Below, in pieces: positions 54,473-62,947 of a stretch of DNA of 64,000 nt; the stretch's first letter is position 1, and every line of letters begins with the position of its first letter. Made by a program: the position numbers and the translations under genes. This stretch comes from Sulfitobacter sp. D7. GTDB taxonomy: Bacteria > Pseudomonadota > Alphaproteobacteria > Rhodobacterales > Rhodobacteraceae. The notes beneath the pieces were generated by a model. The model was not told where the DNA came from, searched no databases, and was given only the letters and a program-made list of their open reading frames with translations. Location: the NCBI RefSeq assembly GCF_003611275.1, contig NZ_CP020694.1, forward strand, positions 1,054,001 through 1,118,000, read 5' to 3'.

Positions 54473-55476
54473 GCTGCTGTCTCCTTTTGCGAATTTCTGA
54501 CCATCTTGCAGGCAATCTCGAAAGCGGCGCGGGTGGCGCCGAGGTCGGCTGTGCCTTGGCCTGCGATGTCAAATGCCGTGCCATGCGCCGGGGTGGTGAC
54601 GGGCACCGGCAGCCCGCCTTGAACGGTCACGCCGCGGTCAAACCCCAGCAATTTAAGGGCGATCTGGCCTTGGTCGTGATACATCGTGACCACGGCGTCG
54701 ATCTCGCCTTTCGTGACTTTGAGAAAGACGGTGTCTGAGGGCAGCGGACCCGTGACAGCCATTTGACCGCCTGCCATGTGACGCACTGCCGGTTCGATCA
54801 CGTCGATTTCCTCACGGCCAAAGTTGCCGCCGTCCCCGGCATGGGGGTTGAGCGCTGCAACGGCGATGCGGGGCCGCGCGTGACCGGCTTGCCGCAGGGT
54901 GCGGTCGATCAGGCGGGTGGCTTCTTGGATGCGGTCGGGGGTGATCGCGTCGGCCACGTCCCGCAGGGCGATATGGCTGGTGACCCGGCTGGTCCACATA
55001 TCGTCGAGCGTGTTGAGTTCGGAAATATAGTTGGTCACGCCGAGTTTTTCGGCGATGTAATGCAACTCATCGGAATGCCCGATCCCGGCCATATGCATCG
55101 AGGCCTTGTTGAACGGGGCGAAGACAATTGCGTCGATCACCCCCTCCTGAACAAAGGTGAGCGCTCGGTCGAGGACCCGTAGCGTGGACCGGCCCGAGGC
55201 TTCGGTGCTTTGGCCAATGACGACATCCTCGGCCGCGATGGTCTCCATCTCATGCAGGGCGATTGGCGCATGCGCCGTCCAATCCTGTGCCGTCGCGTCC
55301 ACCGCCGTCATTGTGTGGTCGCACCCGGCTTGGCGCTGCCCCATCTCAAAGACGTGACGGTCGCCGATCAGCAGGATCTGCGCCTGATCGCAGCAGTCAT
55401 CGGCCAGCAGCCGGGCGACAAGTTCCGGCCCGATGCCGCTGGGGTCACCGGGGATAACACCAATTCTTGGGGTCAT
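54469..55476 (-). CDS. PdxA2-like 4-hydroxythreonine-4-phosphate dehydrogenase family protein
   Basis: 335 aa from the ATG at 55474-55476 (MTPRIGVIPGDPSGIGPELVARLL). Metal ligands are probably the His in DELHYIAEKLGV, the His in NPHAGDGGNFGREE and the His in TMYHDQGQIALK. The family oxidises 4-phosphohydroxy-threonine (PdxA) or, as PdxA2, 4-phospho-D-threonate/erythronate. In a sugar-acid operon the PdxA2 role is likelier than vitamin B6 synthesis. The usual DUF1537 kinase partner is not in the window. Confidence 0.85.
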   Translation of the reverse strand: MTPRIGVIPGDPSGIGPELVARLLADDCCDQAQILLIGDRHVFEMGQRQAGCDHTMTAVDATAQDWTAHAPIALHEMETIAAEDVVIGQSTEASGRSTLRVLDRALTFVQEGVIDAIVFAPFNKASMHMAGIGHSDELHYIAEKLGVTNYISELNTLDDMWTSRVTSHIALRDVADAITPDRIQEATRLIDRTLRQAGHARPRIAVAALNPHAGDGGNFGREEIDVIEPAVRHMAGGQMAVTGPLPSDTVFLKVTKGEIDAVVTMYHDQGQIALKLLGFDRGVTVQGGLPVPVTTPAHGTAFDIAGQGTADLGATRAAFEIACKMVRNSQKETAA

Positions 55477-55478
55477 GT

Positions 55479-56210
55479 TCACTCCGTTTCTGTATTGTGG
55501 TCCTTGGCTTTGCCGTCTTCTTGCAAAGCGTTTTTGGTATTGGTAACGGCCGAGGCGAGGTGATGGCGCAGCGCCTCGGATGTGGCTTTGGCGTCGCGCC
55601 GCGACAGGGCGTCGACGATGGCGCGGTGTTCGGCCAAGGTTTGGCCGCGGCCCGAGCGACGTTGCGAGGATTGAAACCGCGCCCGCCACAGCCGCGCATT
55701 GAACTTGAGATGCGTATCGATCAGCGGGGCGTTGCGGCTTGCCTGCACAATGGCTTCGTGCATCTGCATATCGAGGCGAAAGGATTCCAACGGGGAAAGG
55801 GTGCTGTCTCCGGCCTCAATCTGGCGTTGATACTCGGCCACTTGAGCGATCTCGGCATCGGTGATGCAGGCGCAGGCCAACTCCCCTGCCAAGGCTTCGA
55901 GTGCGCCCATGACGATCAGGTTCTGTTCGATCTCATCCAGCCGGGGGTTGGCCACTTGCGGGCGACGGGTGACCGAATATTCGATCAACCCGTCCTGTTC
56001 GAGAATGGTCAAAGCACGGGTCAGGGGGGTGCGGCTGATGCCCAAGGCAGCGGCCAGATCACGCTCCGAGATATGCGCCCCGGCGGGCAGTTTCTCTAGC
56101 AAAATCAACTCGCGCAGCTTGTCGGCGGCGACCTCTACCAATGTGGCGCGGGGCCGCGCGAGGGCAAGCTCGCCCGTGTCGAGGTCCGTGATGTCGGTCT
56201 TCTTGCTCAT
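55479..56210 (-). CDS. GntR-family (FCD) transcriptional regulator
   Basis: 243 aa. Winged helix-turn-helix at about 26-85 (ATLVEVAADKLRELILLEKLPAGAHISERDLAAALGISRTPLTRALTILEQDGLIEY), then an all-helical FCD ligand-binding domain with metal-type histidines (DMQMHEAIVQASRN, LAEHRAIVDAL, LRHHLASAV). It sits inside the operon it most likely controls. The palindrome TTTTGGAATGCCAAAA at 58385 in the divergent promoter is a good candidate operator. The effector is probably the sugar acid or its keto-deoxy derivative. Confidence 0.9.
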   Translation of the reverse strand: MSKKTDITDLDTGELALARPRATLVEVAADKLRELILLEKLPAGAHISERDLAAALGISRTPLTRALTILEQDGLIEYSVTRRPQVANPRLDEIEQNLIVMGALEALAGELACACITDAEIAQVAEYQRQIEAGDSTLSPLESFRLDMQMHEAIVQASRNAPLIDTHLKFNARLWRARFQSSQRRSGRGQTLAEHRAIVDALSRRDAKATSEALRHHLASAVTNTKNALQEDGKAKDHNTETE

Positions 56211-56211
56211 G

Positions 56212-57123
56212 TCATTTTCCCCAGCTCAGCACCACCGGCTCAAGCGGCCGGATTAAGCGGAGTAGGGACTCTCGTGTCTGGGGATGCAATGGGGCAATCG
56301 GGTGGCGACAGAATTCCGACCGGATCACGCCGCCTTCGACCATGGCCGCCTTGGCAGACCGAAAGCCGCATTGCCGGTTTTCATGGTTCACTGCGGGCAA
56401 GACGCGGGCATAGGCATCGGTCGCGGCCCGAAGATCGCCAGCCGCGAAATGGTCGATCACCGGTTTGATCTGGTCGGGGATCATGGCGCTGGTCATGGCG
56501 CCGGTGGCCCCGGCTTCGAGATCGGCGAGCAGCGTGATCGCCTCTTCGCCGTCGAAGGGGCCTTCGATGGCGTCGCCACCTGCCGCGATCAAGTCACGCA
56601 GCTTGGTTGCGGCCTGCGGGCATTCGATCTTGAACAGACGCACCTCTTCAATCTCGCGCGCCATGCGCACCAGCAGGGGCACCGGCAGATCGACCCCCGA
56701 AAGCGGCGCGTCTTGCACCATGATCGGGATGCCGACGTCGCCCACTTGGGCAAACTGCTCAAAGCTTTGCTCTGCGGAGCCCTTCAGCAATGCGCCATGG
56801 TACGGGGGCATCATCATGACCATCGCGGCACCATGGTCTTTGGCGTGCTGCGCGCGGGCCACCGCGATTTGGGTTGCGTAGTGGCTGATGGTGACGATGA
56901 CGGGCAGTCGCCCCGCCATATGCTTGAGCGAGACCTCGGTCAAAAGGCGGCGTTCCTCATCCGTGATCAGGAACTGTTCAGAGAAGTTGGCGAGGATGCA
57001 GATGCCATCGCTGCCCTGATCGACCATACAGTCGATCACACGTTTCATGCCCTCATAGTCGACCGTGCCGTCATCGTTGAACGGGGTAGGGGCGACGGGC
57101 CAGATGCCGGAGTATTTAGTCAT
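56212..57123 (-). CDS. DHDPS-family lyase/dehydratase
   Basis: 303 aa TIM barrel of the dihydrodipicolinate synthase/N-acetylneuraminate lyase family. The Schiff-base lysine is Lys165 in [10 protein letters not shown]. The substrate loop [22 protein letters not shown] replaces the usual GTTGE. The conserved tyrosine of the LYNxP strand is absent (MVQDAPLSG). Together with the dehydratase and semialdehyde dehydrogenase of the same operon it probably acts on a 2-keto-3-deoxy sugar acid, giving alpha-ketoglutarate semialdehyde or an aldol product. Confidence 0.85.
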   Translation of the reverse strand: MTKYSGIWPVAPTPFNDDGTVDYEGMKRVIDCMVDQGSDGICILANFSEQFLITDEERRLLTEVSLKHMAGRLPVIVTISHYATQIAVARAQHAKDHGAAMVMMMPPYHGALLKGSAEQSFEQFAQVGDVGIPIMVQDAPLSGVDLPVPLLVRMAREIEEVRLFKIECPQAATKLRDLIAAGGDAIEGPFDGEEAITLLADLEAGATGAMTSAMIPDQIKPVIDHFAAGDLRAATDAYARVLPAVNHENRQCGFRSAKAAMVEGGVIRSEFCRHPIAPLHPQTRESLLRLIRPLEPVVLSWGK

Positions 57124-58295
57124 TCTGTGATCTCGAAATTGGAAAGATGTTTGTCGGAAATGGTGATGCCGAGGCCGGGTTTGTCGTCGTCGAGCTGCAA
57201 GAACCCGTCCTGCGCCTCGGGGTCGCCTTCGAAGATGTAGTAGAACAGCTCATTGCCGACCTCGACATCGAAGACCGGGAAGTATTCGGACATCGGACAG
57301 TTAATATTGGCCATGGTCAGGTGATAGTTATGCATCTGCCCGGCATGTGGGATGACCGGGATCTGCGCCGCCTCGGCGATGGCGTTGATCTTTTGCGCCG
57401 CCGTGATGCCGCCAACGCGGTTGGTATCATATTGCAGCACGCTGACTGCGCGGCGGTTGATCAGTTCGGCGCAACCGATCACGCTGTATTCATGTTCGCC
57501 GCCTGAGATTGGGACGATCCCCATGGCGTTCAACTCGGCATAGCCTGCCACATCGTCGGCGATCACCGGTTCTTCGAGCCAGCGCGGCTCGTATTTCGCC
57601 AGTTTGGGCAGCATCCGCTTGGCATAGTCGAGGTTCCAACCCATGTAGCATTCGAGCATCAGGTCTTTGTCGTAGCCGATCACCTCGCGGAGCGCTTCGA
57701 CCCGTTTGAGGTTCTCGCGCATGCCTGCCATGCCGTCCTTCGGGCCAAAGCCAAACCGCGTTTTAAAGCCGGTGTAGCCGTGCTGCATCGCCTCTTCCGC
57801 TTCGGCTTGCATGCTTTCGACAGACCCCGCGTAAAGCTTGGAATAGTAGACCGGGATTTTCTCTTTGGTGCGCCCGCCCAAGAGTTTGAACACGGGTTTG
57901 TCGACCAGTTTGCCCATCAGATCCCAGATCGCGATGTCGACGGCCGAGATCGCGGTCATCCCGACCCCCTTGCGGCCCCAAGCGTGGCTGCGGCGGTACA
58001 TTTTCTCCCACAGATAGGCGTAGTCGAAGGGGTCTTCGCCGACGACCAGCGGGGCGAACCATTCGTCGATCGCCTGTTTCACCAGCGTCGGAGCCAAGGC
58101 CGCATTGCCGATGCCGATCGTGCCGTCTTCGGTCTCAATCTCGCAGGTCAGCCACTGGTGAAAACGAAAGCTCGCCATGGCATCGCCCTTAATCCAAAGG
58201 GCATCCGACGCATTGGTGCAGAAATTCCCCGAGGGGGGCACGGTCGGCCCTTTCCAGTTCCAGACACGGGTGCGGACGGATTTGATCTTAGTCAT
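57120..58295 (-). CDS. enolase-superfamily sugar-acid dehydratase (mandelate racemase/RhmD-like)
   Basis: 391 aa from the ATG at 58293-58295. Catalytic Lys178 in GFKTRFG; metal ligands Glu215 (LMLECYMG), Glu241 (RWLEEPV) and Glu267 (SGGEHEYS); His317 in [12 protein letters not shown] is the second base. The His-based set and the SGGEHE segment suit the L-rhamnonate dehydratase subgroup, to which L-lyxonate dehydratase also belongs. It should dehydrate an aldonic acid to a 2-keto-3-deoxy acid. First gene of the catabolic operon, overlapping the DHDPS gene by four bases. The substrate is inferred. Confidence 0.87.
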   Translation of the reverse strand: MTKIKSVRTRVWNWKGPTVPPSGNFCTNASDALWIKGDAMASFRFHQWLTCEIETEDGTIGIGNAALAPTLVKQAIDEWFAPLVVGEDPFDYAYLWEKMYRRSHAWGRKGVGMTAISAVDIAIWDLMGKLVDKPVFKLLGGRTKEKIPVYYSKLYAGSVESMQAEAEEAMQHGYTGFKTRFGFGPKDGMAGMRENLKRVEALREVIGYDKDLMLECYMGWNLDYAKRMLPKLAKYEPRWLEEPVIADDVAGYAELNAMGIVPISGGEHEYSVIGCAELINRRAVSVLQYDTNRVGGITAAQKINAIAEAAQIPVIPHAGQMHNYHLTMANINCPMSEYFPVFDVEVGNELFYYIFEGDPEAQDGFLQLDDDKPGLGITISDKHLSNFEITE

Positions 58296-58367
58296 CAGGG
58301 CCTCTCTTTTTTCGCTGTTTCTCGTTCTGCCGGACACTTCCGAAGACGAATCATGTTGACATCACTC

Positions 58368-58406
58368 TTAGCATCATATTGGAGTTTTGGAATGCCAAAA
58401 TGCTAA
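58368..58406. promoter_or_regulatory. nested palindromic operator between catabolic operon and TRAP genes
   Basis: TTTTGGAATGCCAAAA (58385-58400) is a palindrome with six-base arms. It lies within a wider pair TTAGCAT (58368-58374) and ATGCTAA (58400-58406). A TTGACA -35-like hexamer is at 58356-58361. It lies about equally placed to control the dehydratase operon (minus) and the TRAP genes (plus), and is probably bound by the GntR regulator at 55479. Confidence 0.65.
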
Positions 58407-58538
58407 AGCGCCAAATTACGGAGGGGAGAAATGAAAAATGAACGACTGCACAAGCTGCCGTGCGTTCGTGGCTCATTTCCCGATAGGCAAAGGTGCAATG
58501 GATGCGGCAGAACTTTCTTAACCAACGGAGGAGATACG

Positions 58539-59519
58539 ATGAAAACCCTTACAAAGAGCCTGAGCGCCAGTCTGGCCGCTGCGACCTTTGCACTTGTGAC
58601 ACCCGTGGCCGCGGACACCTATGTGGTGGCCGTGGGTGCGGCGTCGAACAGCCTGCAGGGCAAAAGCGCCGCACGCTTTGCCGAACAACTGCAAGAGCAA
58701 CTGGGCGACGCCCACACGGTGGAATTCTATGCCGATGCACAGCTCGGCAACGAAAAGGAACTGATGCAGAAGCTGCGTCTGGGCACCGTGGATTTCACGC
58801 TGATCTCTTCCATCATGACCAACGTTGCGCCCGAATTTGCGCTATTTGACATGCCGTTTTTGGTACAGGATCGCGCGCACCTAAAAGCAATCGACGCCGA
58901 GATCGTGCAGCCCGATTTGGCCCCACTGGCGCGCAAAGTGGGGCTTGAAGTGCTCTCCACTTGGGAAAACGGTTTCCGCCAGATCACCAACAATGCCCGC
59001 CCGATCAACACCCCCAGCGATTTGGATGGGCTCAAAATCCGCACGCCGTCTTCTGAATGGCGGGTTTCGATGTTCAAAGAATGGGGCGCAAACCCGACGC
59101 CGATGTCTTTCTCTGAAGTGTTCGTCGCCCTTCAGACCGGCACAATGGACGGGCAGGAAAACCCGCTGACCAATATCGTCGGCGCGAATTTCCAAGAGGT
59201 GCAGGGCTACCTGAGCCTGACTGGCCACGTCTATTCACCTACCTATCTGACCACCGGGGCCGAAACCTGGTCGAAACTTCCCGATGAGGTCAAAACCGCC
59301 GCGACCGAAGTTGCCGCATCCGTTCAGGACTGGTCGCTGGACCAAGGCGAAACCGCCGACGGTGAATTGGTCGAGAAGGTCCGTGCAGCGGGGGTAGAGG
59401 TCAATGAGGCCGACAAGGCCGCCTTTATCGAAGCCTCCGCGCCGATCTACGCTGCCTTCTCCAGCCAAGTGCCGGGGGGCGACGCGCTCGTCTCGCGCGC
59501 GCAAGAACTGGCCAAGTAA
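58539..59519 (+). CDS. TRAP transporter solute-binding protein (DctP family)
   Basis: 326 aa from the ATG at 58539 after GGAGGAG. Signal peptide about 1-26 (LVTPVAADTY). The DctP motifs FYADAQLGNEKELMQKLRLGTVDFTLISS and LDGLKIRTPSSEWRVSMFKEWGANPTPMSFSEVFVALQTGTMDGQENP include the conserved arginine that salt-bridges the substrate carboxylate. Periplasmic; most likely binds the sugar acid that the divergent operon degrades. Confidence 0.95.
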   Translation: MKTLTKSLSASLAAATFALVTPVAADTYVVAVGAASNSLQGKSAARFAEQLQEQLGDAHTVEFYADAQLGNEKELMQKLRLGTVDFTLISSIMTNVAPEFALFDMPFLVQDRAHLKAIDAEIVQPDLAPLARKVGLEVLSTWENGFRQITNNARPINTPSDLDGLKIRTPSSEWRVSMFKEWGANPTPMSFSEVFVALQTGTMDGQENPLTNIVGANFQEVQGYLSLTGHVYSPTYLTTGAETWSKLPDEVKTAATEVAASVQDWSLDQGETADGELVEKVRAAGVEVNEADKAAFIEASAPIYAAFSSQVPGGDALVSRAQELAK

Positions 59520-59578
59520 ACGCAGCTTCGCCCCGGTTGGCATGGGCTGGCCGGGGCCACTCAGAACAGGAGACAGGC

Positions 59579-60142
59579 ATGGTCGCTAAGATCGAGCGTT
59601 TACTTCTTTGGGCAATCGAAACGGTTTGCCTCGCGCTGTTGGTGACACTGGCGGGAGCGGTCGTTTATTCGACCACCATGCGTTACCTCGGTGCATCGCC
59701 CGCATGGTACGATGAGATTGCCAGCGTCCTGCTGGCTTGGCTCACCTATTTCGGCGCCGCCTATGCGGTGTTCATGCGCCAGCACATGGGCTTTTCGGGC
59801 ATCGTCATCGCCTTGCCGAAATCTGCGGCCATCGTGCTGACTTTATTTTCCGAGCTGCTCGTCATCATTTATTTCTCCGTCACAGCTTATTACGGCAATG
59901 CCGTCCTGGCGGTGGCGAAATGGGATTCACTGCTGTCCTTGCGCTGGATGACTTTGGACATCGTGCAATCGGTGATCCCGATCGCTTCGGTCTTGATGAT
60001 CATCGGCACCCTGTTGACCCTGCCGCGCGCCCTGCGCTTGGCCGCGCAAGGGATTGATCCCGAACATGCAGAAATCGACAAAGCCATCGCCGAGGCCGAG
60101 GCCGAAACCGCCACGCTCGACCTAAAGGACACCGCCAAATGA
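59579..60142 (+). CDS. TRAP transporter small permease (DctQ family)
   Basis: 187 aa from the ATG at 59579, preceded by AACAGGAGAC. Four membrane helices and the DctQ pattern STTMRYLGASPAWYDEIASVLLAWLTYFGAAYAVFMRQHMGF. The tail is acidic (EHAEIDKAIAEAEAETATL). Overlaps dctM by four bases. Confidence 0.92.
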   Translation: MVAKIERLLLWAIETVCLALLVTLAGAVVYSTTMRYLGASPAWYDEIASVLLAWLTYFGAAYAVFMRQHMGFSGIVIALPKSAAIVLTLFSELLVIIYFSVTAYYGNAVLAVAKWDSLLSLRWMTLDIVQSVIPIASVLMIIGTLLTLPRALRLAAQGIDPEHAEIDKAIAEAEAETATLDLKDTAK

Positions 60143-61419
60143 TCCTCCTTTACACCACCATTGCCCTGATCACCCTGATCTTGATCAACGTGCCCATCGC
60201 CGTCGCGATCGGGGTGACCTCCATGGCGGGCTTTCTGCTGACTTCCGGGCCAGACGCCTTCTATGACATGGTGATCAAGCTCTATTCCGGCTCGACCTCC
60301 TTTCCGCTGATTGCCATTCCGTTGTTCATTCTGGCGGGCAATCTGATGAACACCTCCGGTATCTCTCTGCGGCTGATCAACTTTGTCACCGCGCTGATCG
60401 GTTTTATCCGCGGCGGGCTTGGCATGGTAAACATCGGCGTCTCGATGGTCTTTGCCGAGATCTCTGGCTCGGCTGTGGCCGATGTGGCCGCAACCGGCAC
60501 CGTCCTGATCCCCGAGATGAAGCGGCGCGGCTATTCACGGACATTGGCGGCGGCGATCACATCCTCTTCGGCATCGCTTGCCATCATCATCCCGCCCTCG
60601 ATCCCGATGATCCTCTACGGGGCCATTGCCGAAACCTCGGTGATCAAGCTTTTTGTCGCGGGGGTCGTGCCCGGCCTTTTGGGGGCCTTTCTGTTGATGA
60701 CGGTGACCTATCTGCTGGCCGTTCGCTATGACCTGCCGCGTGCCGAGAGCTTTGATCTGGGCCATGTGGGCCGGACCTTCAAAGAGGCGTTCTGGGCCTT
60801 GACCATGCCGGTCATCATCCTTGGCGGTATCTTTTCTGGTTTGGTCACCGCCACCGAAGGCGCGGGGCTTGCGGTTATGGCGGCCTTGGTGATCGGGCTG
60901 TTCATCTACCGTGATCTGGATGTGTCCCGGCTCCGCAAGACCATGCTCGAAGGCGTCAGCCAGACTGGCGTGGTGATGCTGCTGGTGTCCACCTCCGCCG
61001 CCTTGGGGTTGTTCCTGACCCAAGCGCAGGTGCCGCAAACCTTGGCGGCCCAAATCACCGAAGTCACCACGAACCCGCTGATCGTTCTGGCGCTGTTGAA
61101 CCTGCTCTTGCTGGTCTTGGGGATGTTCCTGCATGGGGCCGCCGCGATCATCTTGGTCGTGCCGGTGGTGATGCCGCTGGTCAATGCGGTGGGGATTGAT
61201 CCGATCCACTTCGGTATCATGGTAACGCTGAACCTTGCCATCGGTCAGCAGACCCCGCCTGTGGCATCGGTGCTTATCACATCCTGCTCCATCGCCCGCG
61301 CGGGCATCTGGGAAACCTCGCGCACCAACTTGCCGTTCATCGCCGTGCTGGCGTTTGTCCTGCTCTTGGTGACCTATGTGCCCGAAGTCTCCCTCGCGCT
61401 GACGCACTACCTTGATTGA
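60139..61419 (+). CDS. TRAP transporter large permease (DctM family)
   Basis: 426 aa, about 11-12 membrane segments. DctM landmarks: FPLIAIPLFILAGNLMNTSGIS, EISGSAVADVAATGTVLIPEMKRRGYSRTLAAAITSSSASLAIIIPPSIPMILYGA and PPVASVLITSCSIAR. It provides the ion-coupled channel and completes the DctPQM set. The ion is usually Na+ in this family. Confidence 0.95.
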   Translation: MILLYTTIALITLILINVPIAVAIGVTSMAGFLLTSGPDAFYDMVIKLYSGSTSFPLIAIPLFILAGNLMNTSGISLRLINFVTALIGFIRGGLGMVNIGVSMVFAEISGSAVADVAATGTVLIPEMKRRGYSRTLAAAITSSSASLAIIIPPSIPMILYGAIAETSVIKLFVAGVVPGLLGAFLLMTVTYLLAVRYDLPRAESFDLGHVGRTFKEAFWALTMPVIILGGIFSGLVTATEGAGLAVMAALVIGLFIYRDLDVSRLRKTMLEGVSQTGVVMLLVSTSAALGLFLTQAQVPQTLAAQITEVTTNPLIVLALLNLLLLVLGMFLHGAAAIILVVPVVMPLVNAVGIDPIHFGIMVTLNLAIGQQTPPVASVLITSCSIARAGIWETSRTNLPFIAVLAFVLLLVTYVPEVSLALTHYLD

Positions 61420-61433
61420 GCAAGATCAATGCA

Positions 61434-61461
61434 TTCTCGGGTGGGTGATCCTGCCCGAGAA
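61434..61461 (+). terminator. hairpin after dctM
   Basis: TTCTCGGG pairs with CCCGAGAA over a 12-base loop. A TTTT lies 10 bases later, so termination is plausible but not strong. Confidence 0.6.
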
Positions 61462-61761
61462 CGCATGCGTTTTGCTGAGACTACGACGGTTTCGCCTCCC
61501 GGCGCGGCCATTATCCCTGCGGTGATTGCCCACGTATGGGAAAGGGTTTGGCCGAAGGGCAGCCCCCGACTTCGCCCCCCAGCAAGGCTGGTTTGCAGTA
61601 CCGCCGCTGTGGCGTCCGGATGAACAAGGCCGCCGTAGCTGCGGCCTCACGGCGCGCCTAGGCCCGCAGCAACCCTGCTAAAACAAACGGCATTTTCCCC
61701 CTCTGTCACAAATGTTTTGCATTGTCGGGCCACAAGGGGCCGCAATGCGTCGAAGTATAAA

Positions 61762-61777
61762 TTGACCAAATGGTCTA
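61762..61777. promoter_or_regulatory. predicted RutR-type box upstream of an ABC transporter
   Basis: TTGACCAAATGGTCTA matches the RutR consensus TTGACCA-n2-TGGTCAA at 13 of 14 defined positions. It sits 47 bp before the start of the binding-protein gene, within promoter range. Confidence 0.65.
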
Positions 61778-61824
61778 ACGCGCGCATTCTGCCGACAATT
61801 AGTACACTAGAAAGAGGATTTCCC

Positions 61825-62886
61825 ATGACACGAACCATTCTGCTGGCCGGCACCATGCTGGCGGGTCTCGCCTCCGTGGCTCAAGCCGACACGCTGCGTC
61901 TTTTGACATGGGGCGGTTACGCACCTGAGGACGTGGTCGCGAAATTCGAAGAAGAGACCGGCCATACCGTCGAAGTCACGAAATCCAACAATGAAGAGAT
62001 GATCGCCAAGCTGCGCGCCACGGGCGGCGGTGGTTTCGACCTCGCCCAGCCTTCGCAAGACCGCATCATGGGCCCGCAGATGGAATTTGGCATCTACAAA
62101 CCGATCGACGTCTCCAAGCTGAACAAAGAGCTTTTCATCACCTCCATGCTCGATTCGACCATGGCGAACACCACCGTGAACGGCGACGTCTACGGCGTGC
62201 CGCATGTCTGGGGCACCTCCGGTCTGGTGATGAACACCGCCGAAGCGGGCGAGACGGTCAAGGATTACACCGACCTCTGCGCGCCGGAAGTGGCGGGTAA
62301 GGTTTCTTACCGCCTCAAGCGTCCGACCCTGATCGGTTTCGCCTTCGCGATGGGCGAAGACCCCTTTGCCGCCTATGGCGACGAAGCCAAATACGCCGAG
62401 ATCATGGGCAAGGTCGAAGCCAAGCTGATCGAATGCAAAGAGAACGTCAAAACCTACTGGGGTGGCGGTGATGAGCTGATGAACCTGCTGCGCTCGGGCG
62501 AAGTGACCGCGTCGATGGCATGGGACACCGGCGGTTGGAAGCTGAACGACGACAACGCTGACCTGACCTTCGTGGCCCCGGCCTCGGGCGCTCTGGGCTG
62601 GATCGACACCTTCGTTCTGCCCGCCAAAGGGCAGGCCGATGATGTGGCCTATGAGTGGATCAACTTTGTCATGCAGCCCGAAGTCGCGGCGATGATCACC
62701 GCAGCGGCGGGCAACTTCACGGCCTCTGCCGGCGCGGATGAGTTTGCCGAAGACAGCCTGAAAGCCAAGTATCAGGCCAGCTTCCCGCAGGAAGCCATCG
62801 ACAACATCAAATGGTATCCGCCGGTGCCTGCCGGTCTGGAAGCGATCGAAGGCGAAGTGCTGGACCGTGTCCAAGCTGCCAACTGA
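61825..62886 (+). CDS. spermidine/putrescine-type ABC transporter substrate-binding protein
   Basis: 353 aa from the ATG at 61825, preceded by AAAGAGGA. Signal peptide about 1-22 (LASVAQADTL). The mature chain starts LRLLTWGGYAPEDVVAKFEEETGHTVEVTKSNNEEMIAKLRATGGGGFDLAQPS, the PotD/PotF/SBP_bac_8 pattern. The ATPase follows downstream. The family is usually tied to polyamines, but the RutR-type box makes a pyrimidine or a pyrimidine breakdown product an equally good guess. Confidence 0.9.
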   Translation: MTRTILLAGTMLAGLASVAQADTLRLLTWGGYAPEDVVAKFEEETGHTVEVTKSNNEEMIAKLRATGGGGFDLAQPSQDRIMGPQMEFGIYKPIDVSKLNKELFITSMLDSTMANTTVNGDVYGVPHVWGTSGLVMNTAEAGETVKDYTDLCAPEVAGKVSYRLKRPTLIGFAFAMGEDPFAAYGDEAKYAEIMGKVEAKLIECKENVKTYWGGGDELMNLLRSGEVTASMAWDTGGWKLNDDNADLTFVAPASGALGWIDTFVLPAKGQADDVAYEWINFVMQPEVAAMITAAAGNFTASAGADEFAEDSLKAKYQASFPQEAIDNIKWYPPVPAGLEAIEGEVLDRVQAAN

Positions 62887-62900
62887 TATTTGACCCTACG

Positions 62901-62929
62901 AGCGGCACCCTCATCCCGAGGGTGTCGCT
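62901..62929 (+). terminator. intercistronic hairpin after the binding-protein gene
   Basis: AGCGGCACCCTC pairs with GAGGGTGTCGCT (one G-T) over a five-base loop and is followed by TCTTT. It lies 14 bp after the stop and before the ATPase gene, so it is probably an attenuating hairpin, as in the BMP operon. Confidence 0.65.
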
Positions 62930-62947
62930 TCTTTATACGGAATTCAC

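Larger units (their letters stand above)
61420..61824. other. 405-bp gap between the TRAP and ABC transporter operons
   Basis: Contains the dctM terminator hairpin, a GC-rich stretch without a supported gene, and the RutR-type box near its end. I compared the GC-rich part with cobalamin, SAM and glycine riboswitch cores and saw no match. Confidence 0.5.

Noticed and set aside
56284..57240. 318-aa plus-strand frame
   Set aside because: Antisense to the DHDPS-family gene.
61480..61720. Riboswitch upstream of the ABC transporter
   Set aside because: GC-rich and able to fold, but no cobalamin, SAM or glycine riboswitch core sequence could be matched.
61807..62874. 355-aa minus-strand frame
   Set aside because: Antisense to the binding protein with signal peptide.
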